From UBA4717 sp002404395 (GTDB taxonomy: Bacteria > Bacillota > Clostridia > Oscillospirales > CAG-272): a stretch of DNA of 13,653 nucleotides. A model generated the notes under the pieces. That model was not told the DNA's origin. It made no database searches and was given only the letters and a program-made list of their open reading frames with translations. The translations under genes were made by a program, and so were the position numbers. Positions 1 through 5,597 of this stretch are shown in pieces. Every line of letters begins with the position of its first letter. Position 1 is the first letter of the stretch. The DNA is taken from assembly GCA_937902275.1 (NCBI GenBank), contig CALFNW010000162.1:1-13653 (forward strand), read 5' to 3'.

Positions 1-448
1 AACGCGGCTGGAAGCCGATGGACAGAAGCTTGCCGGACTTCTTTTCAGCCTTGCAGACTTCAACAGCCTCTTCAAGGGTAACGGTGAAGGGCTTTTCGAG
101 GAGTACGTTTACGCCGTGCTCAAGCGCGTAAATTGCACATTCCGCATGGGTTCTGTTGTATGTACAGATACTTACGCAGTCGAGCTGTTCGTTATCAAGC
201 ATTTCCTTATGGCTCGGGTAGAAATGAACGCCGCGGACTCCGTATTTTTCCATGAAGGCTTCGGCCTTGCCGGGTACAAGATCGGCAGCGGCGACGACCT
301 CAACGTCGTCCATTTGCAGATAGCTTTTAAGGTGCGGGTTGGCGATTCCGCCGGTACCGATGATACCTACGCGGATCTTCTTTCCGGTGAACTTCTTTAT
401 TTCATCGGAAACTTTCTGAGTAAATTGACTGAGAACTGCGTCACTCAT
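1..448 (-). CDS. Gfo/Idh/MocA-family NAD(P)-dependent oxidoreductase, N-terminal part (cut by window edge)
   Basis: Reading the minus strand gives 149 residues that run off the left edge. After about 24 leader residues there is a Rossmann fold: a beta strand (IRVGII), then the dinucleotide-binding loop GTGGIA at residues 31-36, and an acidic residue (Asp56) at the end of the second strand. The EKP motif (residues 118-120), which carries the Lys characteristic of this family, follows. The family oxidises or reduces sugars, inositols and related polyols; the substrate cannot be told without the C-terminal domain. I chose the ATG at 448 because GGAG lies 6 nt upstream; an in-frame ATG at 460 has no ribosome binding site. 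The gene has its own promoter and a structured leader, so it appears independent of the scfB operon upstream. Family assignment is firm; substrate is unknown. Confidence 0.9.
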   Translation of the reverse strand, partial: MSDAVLSQFTQKVSDEIKKFTGKKIRVGIIGTGGIANPHLKSYLQMDDVEVVAAADLVPGKAEAFMEKYGVRGVHFYPSHKEMLDNEQLDCVSICTYNRTHAECAIYALEHGVNVLLEKPFTVTLEEAVEVCKAEKKSGKLLSIGFQPR

Positions 449-461
449 CTTAAACTCCATA

Positions 462-474
462 CCGCCGTAGGCGG
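462..474 (-). promoter_or_regulatory. C-TAC-G hairpin 13 nt before the oxidoreductase start
   Basis: On the minus strand the sequence reads CCGCC-TAC-GGCGG, a perfect 5-bp stem with a three-base loop. It is followed by TATGGAG, six more bases and the ATG at 448. The 3' foot of the stem is 13 nt from the start codon, so the Shine-Dalgarno sits directly against the hairpin. The same arrangement, including the ATGGAG, recurs before spoIIIAH. Function is inferred: it could set translation efficiency or processing. Confidence 0.6.
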
Positions 475-488
475 CTCAAAAATAATCG

Positions 489-522
489 GTAATTTCAGTA
501 TCGGCGAAGCCGCCGAAATTAC
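489..522 (-). promoter_or_regulatory. Leader stem-loop of the oxidoreductase gene
   Basis: GTAATTTC and GAAATTAC form an 8-bp perfect inverted repeat enclosing a nested CGGC-TTC-GCCG hairpin. It lies in the inferred 5' untranslated region (about 118 nt between the predicted transcription start and the ATG). It could be a regulatory RNA fold or an operator. I recognise no known riboswitch class. Confidence 0.5.
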
Positions 523-572
523 GTGAACAAAACAAGATACTTTATTTTCAGTCTTTCGCGATGACTGCGCTT

Positions 573-601
573 ATTGTATCAGACAATACTTGAAAATGCA
601 A
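573..601 (-). promoter_or_regulatory. Sigma-A-type promoter for the oxidoreductase
   Basis: On the minus strand, TTGCAT (-35, 596-601) and TACAAT (-10, 573-578) are separated by exactly 17 bp. This predicts transcription starting near 566 and a leader of about 118 nt that contains both hairpins described above. Confidence 0.75.
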
Positions 602-652
602 GGATTTCTGCAAATTTTTTATAAAAAATGCGCAATTGCATATTATGAAAAT

Positions 653-680
653 AATGCACCGTGCCGCGGCACGGTGCATT
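653..680 (-). terminator. Rho-independent terminator after scfB
   Basis: A perfect 28-bp palindrome with half-site AATGCACCGTGCCG starts 9 nt downstream of the scfB stop codon. On the minus strand it is followed by TATTTTCAT, a short T-rich tract. It probably ends the yajC-scfB transcript before the oxidoreductase promoter. Confidence 0.75.
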
Positions 681-689
681 GAAAAAACT

Positions 690-2048
690 TTATTTCGCAA
701 GCTCGGCTTTTATATAAAGCGCACATTCGACGCGCTTCTTTTCCAGCTCGCAGGCAACCTTGTAGGGAATCGCGATATCATGATTGAAGTTGTAATTGTT
801 AGCCGCACAGCCGCCGCCGCAGAAATATTTTGCCCAACATTTTTGGCAATCGGGCGTAGTGAGGATGTTGTGAGACGCGAAACATTTCTGACATGAGGTG
901 TCAAAGGTGCCGTCAAAAATGTTGCCGATCTTGAATTTTTCGTGCTCAACGAACTGATGGCAGGGGTAAATATCGCCGTCGGGAGTAACTGCGACGTACT
1001 CGCTTCCGGAGCCGCATCCGCGCGTGCGCTTGTATACGCAGGGACCTGCGTCAAGGTCGATCATGAAGTGGAAAAAGTTGAAAGGACGGCCTTCGCGCGT
1101 GCGCTTAACGATTTCACAGGCAAGCTTTTCATATTCCTTGAAGATCGTGGGCATATCCTCTTCGCGCAGTGCAAGCGGAGAAGAGGCGGGAAGCACCACC
1201 GGCTCTACCGAGACCTGGTCAAAGCCTTCGTCCACAAGGTGCAGCACGTCGTCGGCAAAATGCAGATTCTCATGAGTATATGTCCCGCGCGCGTAATAAT
1301 CCTTGTCGCCGCGCTTTGCGACAAGCGCTTTGAATTTCGGGAGTATTACGTCGTATGTACCGCTTCCGTCCTCAAAGGTACGCATACGGTCGTTGGTCTC
1401 GCGGAGGCCGTCGATCGAGAGCACGACGTTCGACATATGCTCATTGATAAAGTTGATGCTCTCGTCGTCAAGCAGTGAGCCGTTTGTCGTCATCGTAAAG
1501 CGGATATGCTTACCGTATTCTGCTTCGCGCGCTCTGCCGTATTTGACAAGTTCCTTGACCACGTCGAAATTCATAAGCGGCTCGCCGCCGAAGAAATCAA
1601 GCTCAAGGTTCTTTATTCCGAGCGAGCGTTCAAGCAGGAAGTCGATCGCGCGTTTGCCGCAGTCAAGGCTCATCAGCGAGCGGTCGCGTTTGAAATCTCC
1701 GGTATCGGCGAAGCAGTACTTGCATCGCATATTACAGTCGTGCGATACATGCAGGCACATGGATTTTACCGGTATATGCTCCGGATTTACCGGCTTGGTC
1801 CCGTCAAGCACGTCCTTTGAAAAAAGAGTACCGTTTTCATACAGCGAATAAAGCTCGGAGTACGCTTCCTCAATGTCCGCGCTGTCATATTTTGCAAGCT
1901 CGTATCTCAGCGCGGAGGGGCAATCCTTTTCGGGCGGATCGTTCATATACGGCAACATCTTGTATGCGAGTGCGCTGAGTACATGGACGGCTCCGCTGGC
2001 GCTGTCCAGCGCAATACGTTCGGTCCCCTGCTTGAAATAATGCAGCAT
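690..2048 (-). CDS. scfB: Radical SAM/SPASM maturase of the SCIFF ranthipeptide
   Basis: This 452-residue enzyme is predicted to cut S-adenosylmethionine reductively and form a thioether cross-link in the SCIFF peptide encoded just upstream. The N-terminal ~95 residues match the place of the peptide-binding (RRE) region seen in this family. The radical SAM core follows, with CNMRCKYC giving the CX3CX2C cluster ligands (Cys105, 109, 112) and GGEP at 154-157 for SAM binding. The C-terminal SPASM region carries many cysteines (337, 345, 363, 386, 389, 401, 404, 410, 414, 433), including CQKCWAKYFCGGGC, expected to hold auxiliary Fe-S clusters. Characterised relatives are CteB of Clostridium thermocellum and Tte1186. 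The start follows AAAGGA at a rather long spacing. It is the last gene of the operon, 120 nt after scfA. Pairing with a canonical precursor makes the call very secure. Confidence 0.96.
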   Translation of the reverse strand: MLHYFKQGTERIALDSASGAVHVLSALAYKMLPYMNDPPEKDCPSALRYELAKYDSADIEEAYSELYSLYENGTLFSKDVLDGTKPVNPEHIPVKSMCLHVSHDCNMRCKYCFADTGDFKRDRSLMSLDCGKRAIDFLLERSLGIKNLELDFFGGEPLMNFDVVKELVKYGRAREAEYGKHIRFTMTTNGSLLDDESINFINEHMSNVVLSIDGLRETNDRMRTFEDGSGTYDVILPKFKALVAKRGDKDYYARGTYTHENLHFADDVLHLVDEGFDQVSVEPVVLPASSPLALREEDMPTIFKEYEKLACEIVKRTREGRPFNFFHFMIDLDAGPCVYKRTRGCGSGSEYVAVTPDGDIYPCHQFVEHEKFKIGNIFDGTFDTSCQKCFASHNILTTPDCQKCWAKYFCGGGCAANNYNFNHDIAIPYKVACELEKKRVECALYIKAELAK

Positions 2049-2085
2049 TTTAAAAAATATCCTTTCTTTTGCAAATCACAAATAT

Positions 2086-2114
2086 GCCGCCCTGTCGGTA
2101 TCGACCCGGGCGGC
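2086..2114 (-). promoter_or_regulatory. Strong hairpin between scfA and scfB
   Basis: The arms GCCGCCC and GGGCGGC (7 bp) enclose a second 4-bp stem GTCG/CGAC with a four-base loop, so the structure is long and GC-rich. On the scfA-scfB transcript it is not followed by a clean U-run (ATATTTGTG follows), so it looks like an attenuator, 3'-end stabiliser or processing site rather than a full terminator. Either role would let the precursor peptide be made in excess over its maturase. Confidence 0.55.
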
Positions 2115-2168
2115 AATTTTAAGGCTATGCACAAATGAGCCTTCGCGTTTAATACCGAGTATGTGCGA

Positions 2169-2327
2169 TTACTTGTTTTCGGTCTTGTTCAATTTTTCGC
2201 ACTTCTGGTTTGCAACGGTGCAAGAGGTCTTGCAAGCCGACTGACAGGAAGCCTGGCACTCGCCGCAGCCAGCGTTGACGGCTTTCTTTGCATATGTGGT
2301 GTTATTGAGAGTTTTTACGTTTTTCAT
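2169..2327 (-). CDS. scfA: SCIFF ranthipeptide precursor (six cysteines in forty-five residues)
   Basis: This is a 52-residue peptide, too short for many gene finders. It starts MKNVKTLNNT, the typical SCIFF leader, and continues into a core GCGECQASCQSACKTSCT with cysteines at 21, 24, 28, 32, 36 and 43. From memory, in the studied homologue CteA the maturase links a core cysteine to a downstream threonine; the matching positions here are Cys32 and Thr37. SCIFF peptides are found almost throughout Clostridia and are classed as ranthipeptides; their physiological role is not settled. The AAAGGAA ribosome binding site lies 8 nt before the ATG, inside the last codons of the upstream membrane-protein gene (4-nt gap), so translation is probably coupled. 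The stop codon is 120 nt before scfB. Identification is near certain from the cysteine pattern and the adjacent maturase. Confidence 0.96.
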   Translation of the reverse strand: MKNVKTLNNTTYAKKAVNAGCGECQASCQSACKTSCTVANQKCEKLNKTENK

Positions 2328-2331
2328 GATC

Positions 2332-2796
2332 TTATTTCCTTTCAAATTTTGTTTTTCTTTTTTTATTCTTTTTCATGCTCTTTCCGGCAAGCTCCGACGC
2401 AAACGCGGCGGATATGCTTATAAGCGGAAAAGCGAAAAATACAAGATTCAGGTTTTGGCAATCCGAACCCGCGCCGACGATTATACGAAGCGCCGCCGCG
2501 ATGAGCGTGAGTATCACTCCGCACAACGCTGACGAGGCAAGTTTGTCGCTCGGTGACGCGATCGCCGCCGCAAGCCCGCCGCCGAACAGTGAAAGTGCAA
2601 CGGTCAAATAACCGAAGGCTTTGCACAGCGCGTTGGGGTCGTCGTTTCGGAGTGCGATTGCCGAGAGTGTCAAAAGCAGCGTCACAAACAGCAACACTGC
2701 CGTGAGCAACCCGATAAGTACGCAAATCGGAATACTTCGTTTTGCGGGCTTTTCGCCGTGCGTGCGTGATTTGAGCCGAACTTTGTTTTCCATCAT
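2332..2796 (-). CDS. Four-helix membrane protein, TIGR04086-like
   Basis: A 154-residue protein with a basic N-terminal tail, four hydrophobic segments (about residues 22-48, 62-80, 86-106 and 117-135) and a strongly basic C-terminus rich in Lys/Arg. Size, topology and position between yajC and the SCIFF precursor match the TIGR04086 membrane family, which I recall as a frequent SCIFF neighbour; this is by context and topology, not a profile search. No catalytic motif is visible. Its role is unknown; it could help export, anchor or sense the modified peptide. ATG codons lie at 2796 and 2793; AAAGGA is upstream at a longish spacing, so the exact start is uncertain by one codon. Its last codons contain the scfA ribosome binding site. 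Confidence 0.75.
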   Translation of the reverse strand: MMENKVRLKSRTHGEKPAKRSIPICVLIGLLTAVLLFVTLLLTLSAIALRNDDPNALCKAFGYLTVALSLFGGGLAAAIASPSDKLASSALCGVILTLIAAALRIIVGAGSDCQNLNLVFFAFPLISISAAFASELAGKSMKKNKKRKTKFERK

Positions 2797-2868
2797 TGAT
2801 ACGACCGATCCTTTCAGTATGAAGTCCGATACAATTCTATGATGGAAAAAGTTTACGTATGAATCAAA

Positions 2869-3213
2869 TTATTTTGCGTCTTCAGCTTTTACGTCAACAT
2901 TTTTGATAGCGCTTTTGAGAAAACGGATCTTGGTACGGTCGCCGCTGGTTTCGATCAACACGGTCTCGTCCTTGACGCTGATGATCTTTCCGATGATTCC
3001 GCCGATAGTTGTGACCTCGTCGCCGACCGCAAGCTCGTTTCTCATCTTTGCGGTCTCTTTTTCCTGCTTTTTCTGAGGGCGAAGCATGAAAAAGTAGAAC
3101 ACTACAAAAATACCTATAAGCGGGAGCAGCGTAGTGAGTCCGCTGAGTGCGCCGGTATTTGCGGCGCCCGCTTCTCCGGCGCCTGCCGCCGCAGTTTCAA
3201 GCATATATAGCAT
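2869..3213 (-). CDS. yajC: Preprotein translocase subunit YajC
   Basis: A 114-residue single-pass membrane protein, accessory to the SecDF-YajC complex that supports Sec-dependent secretion. After a short Ala/Gly-rich N-terminus there is a transmembrane helix (about residues 27-43). It is followed at once by the hallmark FYFFMLRPQKKQ junction (39-50) and then the cytoplasmic domain with NELAVGDEVTTIGGIIGKI. An in-frame TTG at 3231 would give a six-residue extension, but it overlaps the AAAGGAAG Shine-Dalgarno. That site lies 7 nt before the ATG at 3213, so I use the ATG. It is the first gene of the operon leading to the SCIFF pair and diverges from spoIIIAA. About 72 nt separate it from the next gene. 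Confidence 0.95.
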   Translation of the reverse strand: MLYMLETAAAGAGEAGAANTGALSGLTTLLPLIGIFVVFYFFMLRPQKKQEKETAKMRNELAVGDEVTTIGGIIGKIISVKDETVLIETSGDRTKIRFLKSAIKNVDVKAEDAK

Positions 3214-3246
3214 GATAATTCTTCCTTTCAAGCAATATTCCTATAT

Positions 3247-3275
3247 ATTATATACTATCTTTTGACGCTTTTCAA
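3247..3275 (-). promoter_or_regulatory. Sigma-A-type promoter for the yajC-scfB operon
   Basis: On the minus strand, TTGAAA (3270-3275) and TATAAT (3247-3252) are separated by 17 bp, an almost perfect vegetative promoter. The predicted start lies about 27 nt before yajC. No terminator is evident before 653-680, so yajC, the membrane protein, scfA and scfB are probably one transcript. Confidence 0.85.
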
Positions 3276-3328
3276 GGAGTTTTCCGAAATTTTATAAAAA
3301 AATTCATATGCGTATTGCTTTGCACCGT

Positions 3329-3357
3329 GAATATTGCCGCAAAGTCCTGAATAAATA
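3329..3357 (+). promoter_or_regulatory. Candidate sigma-E promoter of the spoIIIA operon
   Basis: GAATATT at 3329-3335 fits the sigma-E -35 pattern (KMATATT) fully. Fourteen bases later, AATAAATA (3350-3357) is a weak fit to the CATACAAT-type -10 element. Mother-cell sigma-E control of spoIIIA is established in Bacillus subtilis; applying it here is inference from family knowledge and this motif. Confidence 0.45.
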
Positions 3358-3375
3358 TGGACAAGGACTGCAAAA

Positions 3376-3401
3376 CGGCGCGATAAAGCCGATCGGCGCC
3401 G
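3376..3401 (+). promoter_or_regulatory. Hairpin in the spoIIIAA leader
   Basis: The arms CGGCGC and GCGCCG (6 bp) enclose 14 bases that contain the overlapping palindrome GCCGATCGGC. It lies between the candidate promoter and the GGAGG ribosome binding site of spoIIIAA. No function can be assigned. Confidence 0.4.
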
Positions 3402-3428
3402 CAAAATAAAACGGAGGAAAATAAGCAC

Positions 3429-4313
3429 ATGAAGCTTGAATTGGAATATACACGGGCGTTCGCACTGCTTCCGGCAAGGATCTGCGAAGCCGCGGCAGAG
3501 GCGGCGGGCTCGCTTGAAGCAAACGACAGACTGAGCGAACTCAGACTGCGCATCGACCGCCCCGCCTCGCTTACCGTGAACGGGGAAAATCGTTTTTTAC
3601 CGATATCATGTACCGCCGCTGAGCTGAAAGGTGCGGTCCTGGCGTTAAGCGGCGGCTCGCCGTACGCCTATTCCGACTGTATACGCAAAGGATACATACC
3701 GCTTGAAAACGGACTGAGGCTCGGCGTATGTCCGAGTGCTTCCGCCGGCGGCTCGCTCGACGGGATCACGTCGATCTGTCTGCGGTTTCCGTTCGTAGGT
3801 AAGCCGAAGCAGCCGCTTGACGAGCTTGTGCTTGACGGCGGCAGAGTAGTTTCGACCATGTTTTATTCACCGCCCGGGGTAGGCAAAACCACTGTACTGC
3901 GGCAGCTTGCGGCGAAGCTTTCGGGGAAGGAGCGCGCGCTCAGATGCGTGGTTGTGGATTCGCGCGGCGAGCTTTATATGAAAAAATTTGCTTCGGGCAC
4001 GCTTTGCGAATACATATTCGGATATGAAAAAGGCGAGGGAATAGAGCTGGCGGCGCGCTCGCTTTCGCCGGAGGTTATAATCTGCGACGAGATAGGCTCT
4101 GCTTCCGACGCCGACGCAGTTATCGCCGCGCAGAATACCGGCATACCTATAATTGCAAGCGCGCACGCCGACTCTTTCGCCTCGCTTATGCGCCGCCCGC
4201 ATTTGAAGCGAATGTTTGACGCGGCGATATTCGAGCGGTACATCGGTATTCGCCGCGACTATGCTTCCAACTGCTATGAGTTTGAGCGCGCATCGTACGA
4301 CAGCCGCATATAA
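3429..4313 (+). CDS. spoIIIAA: Stage III sporulation protein AA, secretion-type ATPase
   Basis: This 294-residue protein is the predicted cytoplasmic ATPase of the SpoIIIA-SpoIIQ channel, which joins mother cell and forespore and supports late forespore gene expression. It belongs to the P-loop family related to type II/IV secretion ATPases. The N-terminal ~140 residues are the SpoIIIAA-specific domain. Walker A is SPPGVGKTT (147-155) and Walker B is VIICDEIG (216-223), followed by a sensor-like SAHADSF (244-250). Length is close to the usual ~300. The ATG has a strong GGAGG upstream. It is first in the operon. Unusually, 152 nt of hairpin-rich sequence separates it from spoIIIAB, whereas these genes are often tightly packed. 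Confidence 0.95.
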   Translation: MKLELEYTRAFALLPARICEAAAEAAGSLEANDRLSELRLRIDRPASLTVNGENRFLPISCTAAELKGAVLALSGGSPYAYSDCIRKGYIPLENGLRLGVCPSASAGGSLDGITSICLRFPFVGKPKQPLDELVLDGGRVVSTMFYSPPGVGKTTVLRQLAAKLSGKERALRCVVVDSRGELYMKKFASGTLCEYIFGYEKGEGIELAARSLSPEVIICDEIGSASDADAVIAAQNTGIPIIASAHADSFASLMRRPHLKRMFDAAIFERYIGIRRDYASNCYEFERASYDSRI

Positions 4314-4352
4314 ATGCGTTTATGATCGGTGAGATCTGCGGCGGTATAAAAC

Positions 4353-4430
4353 GCGGACTTGCGGTCCGCTTGAAAAAACGAAAGCCGCACCTGACGGGAA
4401 AATTCAAGCAAGGCGGGGCGTGCCGTCTTG
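4353..4430 (+). promoter_or_regulatory. Two hairpins in the spoIIIAA-spoIIIAB spacer
   Basis: The first stem is GCGGAC-TTGCG-GTCCGC (4353-4369). The second pairs CAAGGCGG with CCGTCTTG around a six-base loop (4409-4430, with one G-U pair). Neither is followed by a U-run, so they are not obvious terminators. They may tune the spoIIIAA to spoIIIAB ratio, or be remnants of an inserted palindromic element. Confidence 0.5.
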
Positions 4431-4437
4431 TATTCGG

Positions 4438-4452
4438 GTCGGCTGCGCCGAC
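4438..4452 (+). promoter_or_regulatory. C-TGC-G hairpin 13 nt before spoIIIAB
   Basis: GTCGGC-TGC-GCCGAC is a 6-bp perfect stem with a three-base loop whose 3' foot lies 13 nt before the spoIIIAB ATG. The intervening bases (ATTATGATGCAAA) hold no Shine-Dalgarno. It is one of four such hairpins at this spacing in the window. Confidence 0.6.
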
Positions 4453-4465
4453 ATTATGATGCAAA

Positions 4466-4945
4466 ATGATAAAGTTTATCGGACTGTTTGTTTTTGTAGT
4501 CGGCATGACGACTGCGGGGGTCGGAATGTCGGAGTCTTTGAATCGGCGGCTGCGTTCGCTTGAGGCGTTTGTCAGGTTTGTCGATGCGCTTGAAGCGCGG
4601 ATCGACGCTTTCAGGACTCCGGTGGCTGAGTTTGTGGATTCATATGATGATCCGAACCTTGAGGCGTTCTGCCGCTGTGTACGCGAGACCGGAAGCATCG
4701 AAAATGCGGTCGACGCCTGCGCGGATACTTTGAAGCTTGCGCAGAGCGATGTGAGACTTATCAGGCTGTTTGCGCATGAGCTTGGTCAGCTTTCGGCGGC
4801 GGAGGAAGTCAAGCGTTGCGCTTATTGCAAACGCGAGCTTGAAAAAGCGGCGGCGGCAGTGCGCGATGAACTTCCCGTTAAATCAAAGCTGTATAAAAGC
4901 GGCGGACTTATGGCGGGAGTTCTGATCGCGGTGCTGTTCTTATAA
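4466..4945 (+). CDS. spoIIIAB: Stage III sporulation protein AB
   Basis: A 159-residue membrane protein of the SpoIIIA channel, thought to be related to type II secretion GspF-like platform proteins and to partner SpoIIIAA. An N-terminal hydrophobic segment (about 2-20) and a C-terminal one (about 146-159, ending the chain) flank a helical soluble region. The terminal LYKSGG...LIAVLFL pattern is typical of the family, whose length is near 170. The frame is closed by a TGA three codons upstream of the ATG at 4466, so this is the only ATG start available at the N-terminus. No Shine-Dalgarno precedes it; a hairpin ends 13 nt upstream. A 45-codon reading frame in the same phase ends at that TGA, so re-initiation is possible. 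Confidence 0.93.
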   Translation: MIKFIGLFVFVVGMTTAGVGMSESLNRRLRSLEAFVRFVDALEARIDAFRTPVAEFVDSYDDPNLEAFCRCVRETGSIENAVDACADTLKLAQSDVRLIRLFAHELGQLSAAEEVKRCAYCKRELEKAAAAVRDELPVKSKLYKSGGLMAGVLIAVLFL

Positions 4946-4965
4946 CAAAACGGAGGGCAAAGCGT

Positions 4966-5163
4966 ATGGATATTAGCTTTATAATAAAGGTTGCGGGGAT
5001 CGGATTCGTCGTCAGCGTGGCGTGTCAGATACTCGGAAAGACGGGCAGAGACGAGCAATCGACCTTTGTGGTAATTGCCGGTATACTCGTGGTGCTGTTC
5101 ATGCTGACGGGACAGCTCAAGGAGCTGTTTGCCATGATCCGCACGGTATTCGGACTGACATGA
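4966..5163 (+). CDS. spoIIIAC: Stage III sporulation protein AC
   Basis: A 65-residue integral membrane protein with two hydrophobic stretches (about residues 6-24 and 33-52) separated by the conserved polar loop LGKTGRDEQ (23-31). This size and loop are characteristic of SpoIIIAC, which together with AD and AE forms the membrane core of the SpoIIIA complex. GGAGG precedes the ATG at good spacing, 20 nt after spoIIIAB. Its TGA stop overlaps the spoIIIAD ATG in an ATGA arrangement, pointing to coupled translation and fixed stoichiometry. Confidence 0.95.
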   Translation: MDISFIIKVAGIGFVVSVACQILGKTGRDEQSTFVVIAGILVVLFMLTGQLKELFAMIRTVFGLT

Positions 5164-5543
5164 GTGCGATCGCATATTGCGGCGCGGCTTTTTTGGTACT
5201 CGCGCTTTCGCTGATCCTCGGCGAGACCAATCGCGGCATAAAGGGATTGTTTGTGCTTTGCGCTTCAACGTTGTTTCTTACCGCCGCCTGCGCAGTGCTT
5301 TACCCGTCATTTGAGTCGCTTGCCTCGCTTATAAAAGACACACCGTTTGCCGATTGTGCGGGCGTGCTTTTCAAAGCACTCGGAGTAGCGCTTGCGGTAG
5401 AGTTTACCGCCGATATCTGCCGCGATGCCGGCGAGGGGGCGCTGGCTTCAAAGCTTGAGACGGTCGGCAAAGCGGAGCTTTTGTTGTTGGCATTACCGCT
5501 TTTTGAATCGCTCTTGACAAAGGCTCAGGGCCTTTTGTCATAA
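5160..5543 (+). CDS. spoIIIAD: Stage III sporulation protein AD
   Basis: A 127-residue polytopic membrane protein of the SpoIIIA complex, of normal family length. Hydrophobic segments lie at about residues 3-20 and 28-48, with a further one near 65-80 and a hydrophobic tail (LLLLALPLFESLL). The reading frame is open for another 46 codons upstream, but I place the start at the ATG overlapping the spoIIIAC stop (ATGA). The protein from there has the expected length, and the upstream stretch overlaps spoIIIAC in another frame. No strong Shine-Dalgarno is visible, as expected for coupling to spoIIIAC. Confidence 0.92.
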   Translation: MSAIAYCGAAFLVLALSLILGETNRGIKGLFVLCASTLFLTAACAVLYPSFESLASLIKDTPFADCAGVLFKALGVALAVEFTADICRDAGEGALASKLETVGKAELLLLALPLFESLLTKAQGLLS

Positions 5544-5572
5544 GCGTGCTCCGGACAGGCATTCGGTTTGTA

Positions 5573-5585
5573 CCGCCTTCGGCGG
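5573..5585 (+). promoter_or_regulatory. C-TTC-G hairpin 12 nt before spoIIIAE
   Basis: CCGCC-TTC-GGCGG is a 5-bp perfect stem followed directly by CAGGAAGAAAAA and the spoIIIAE ATG, so the AGGA ribosome binding site abuts the hairpin. It has the same stem as the hairpin before the oxidoreductase start, differing only in the middle loop base. Confidence 0.6.
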
Positions 5586-5597
5586 CAGGAAGAAAAA

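Noticed and set aside
942..1478. Plus-strand reading frame of 178 codons opposite scfB
   Set aside because: It is antisense to the well-supported radical SAM gene, has no ribosome binding site or recognisable domain, and other frames opposite scfB are also open because of its codon bias. The same holds for frames at 1303-1851 and 1506-1820.
3214..3231. TTG start for yajC six codons upstream
   Set aside because: The TTG overlaps the ribosome binding site that serves the ATG at 3213.
4322..4459. Possible 45-codon gene between spoIIIAA and spoIIIAB
   Set aside because: No Shine-Dalgarno, and its sequence is made almost wholly of hairpin arms. It is kept only as a possible re-initiation leader in the findings, not called as a gene.
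5022..5159. Upstream extension of spoIIIAD
   Set aside because: The stretch lies inside spoIIIAC in another frame; the ATGA overlap start gives the normal family length.
5165..5172. GCGATCGC octamer at the start of spoIIIAD, as in cyanobacterial HIP1 repeats
   Set aside because: Only one copy was noticed, within coding sequence; no sign of a repeat family.
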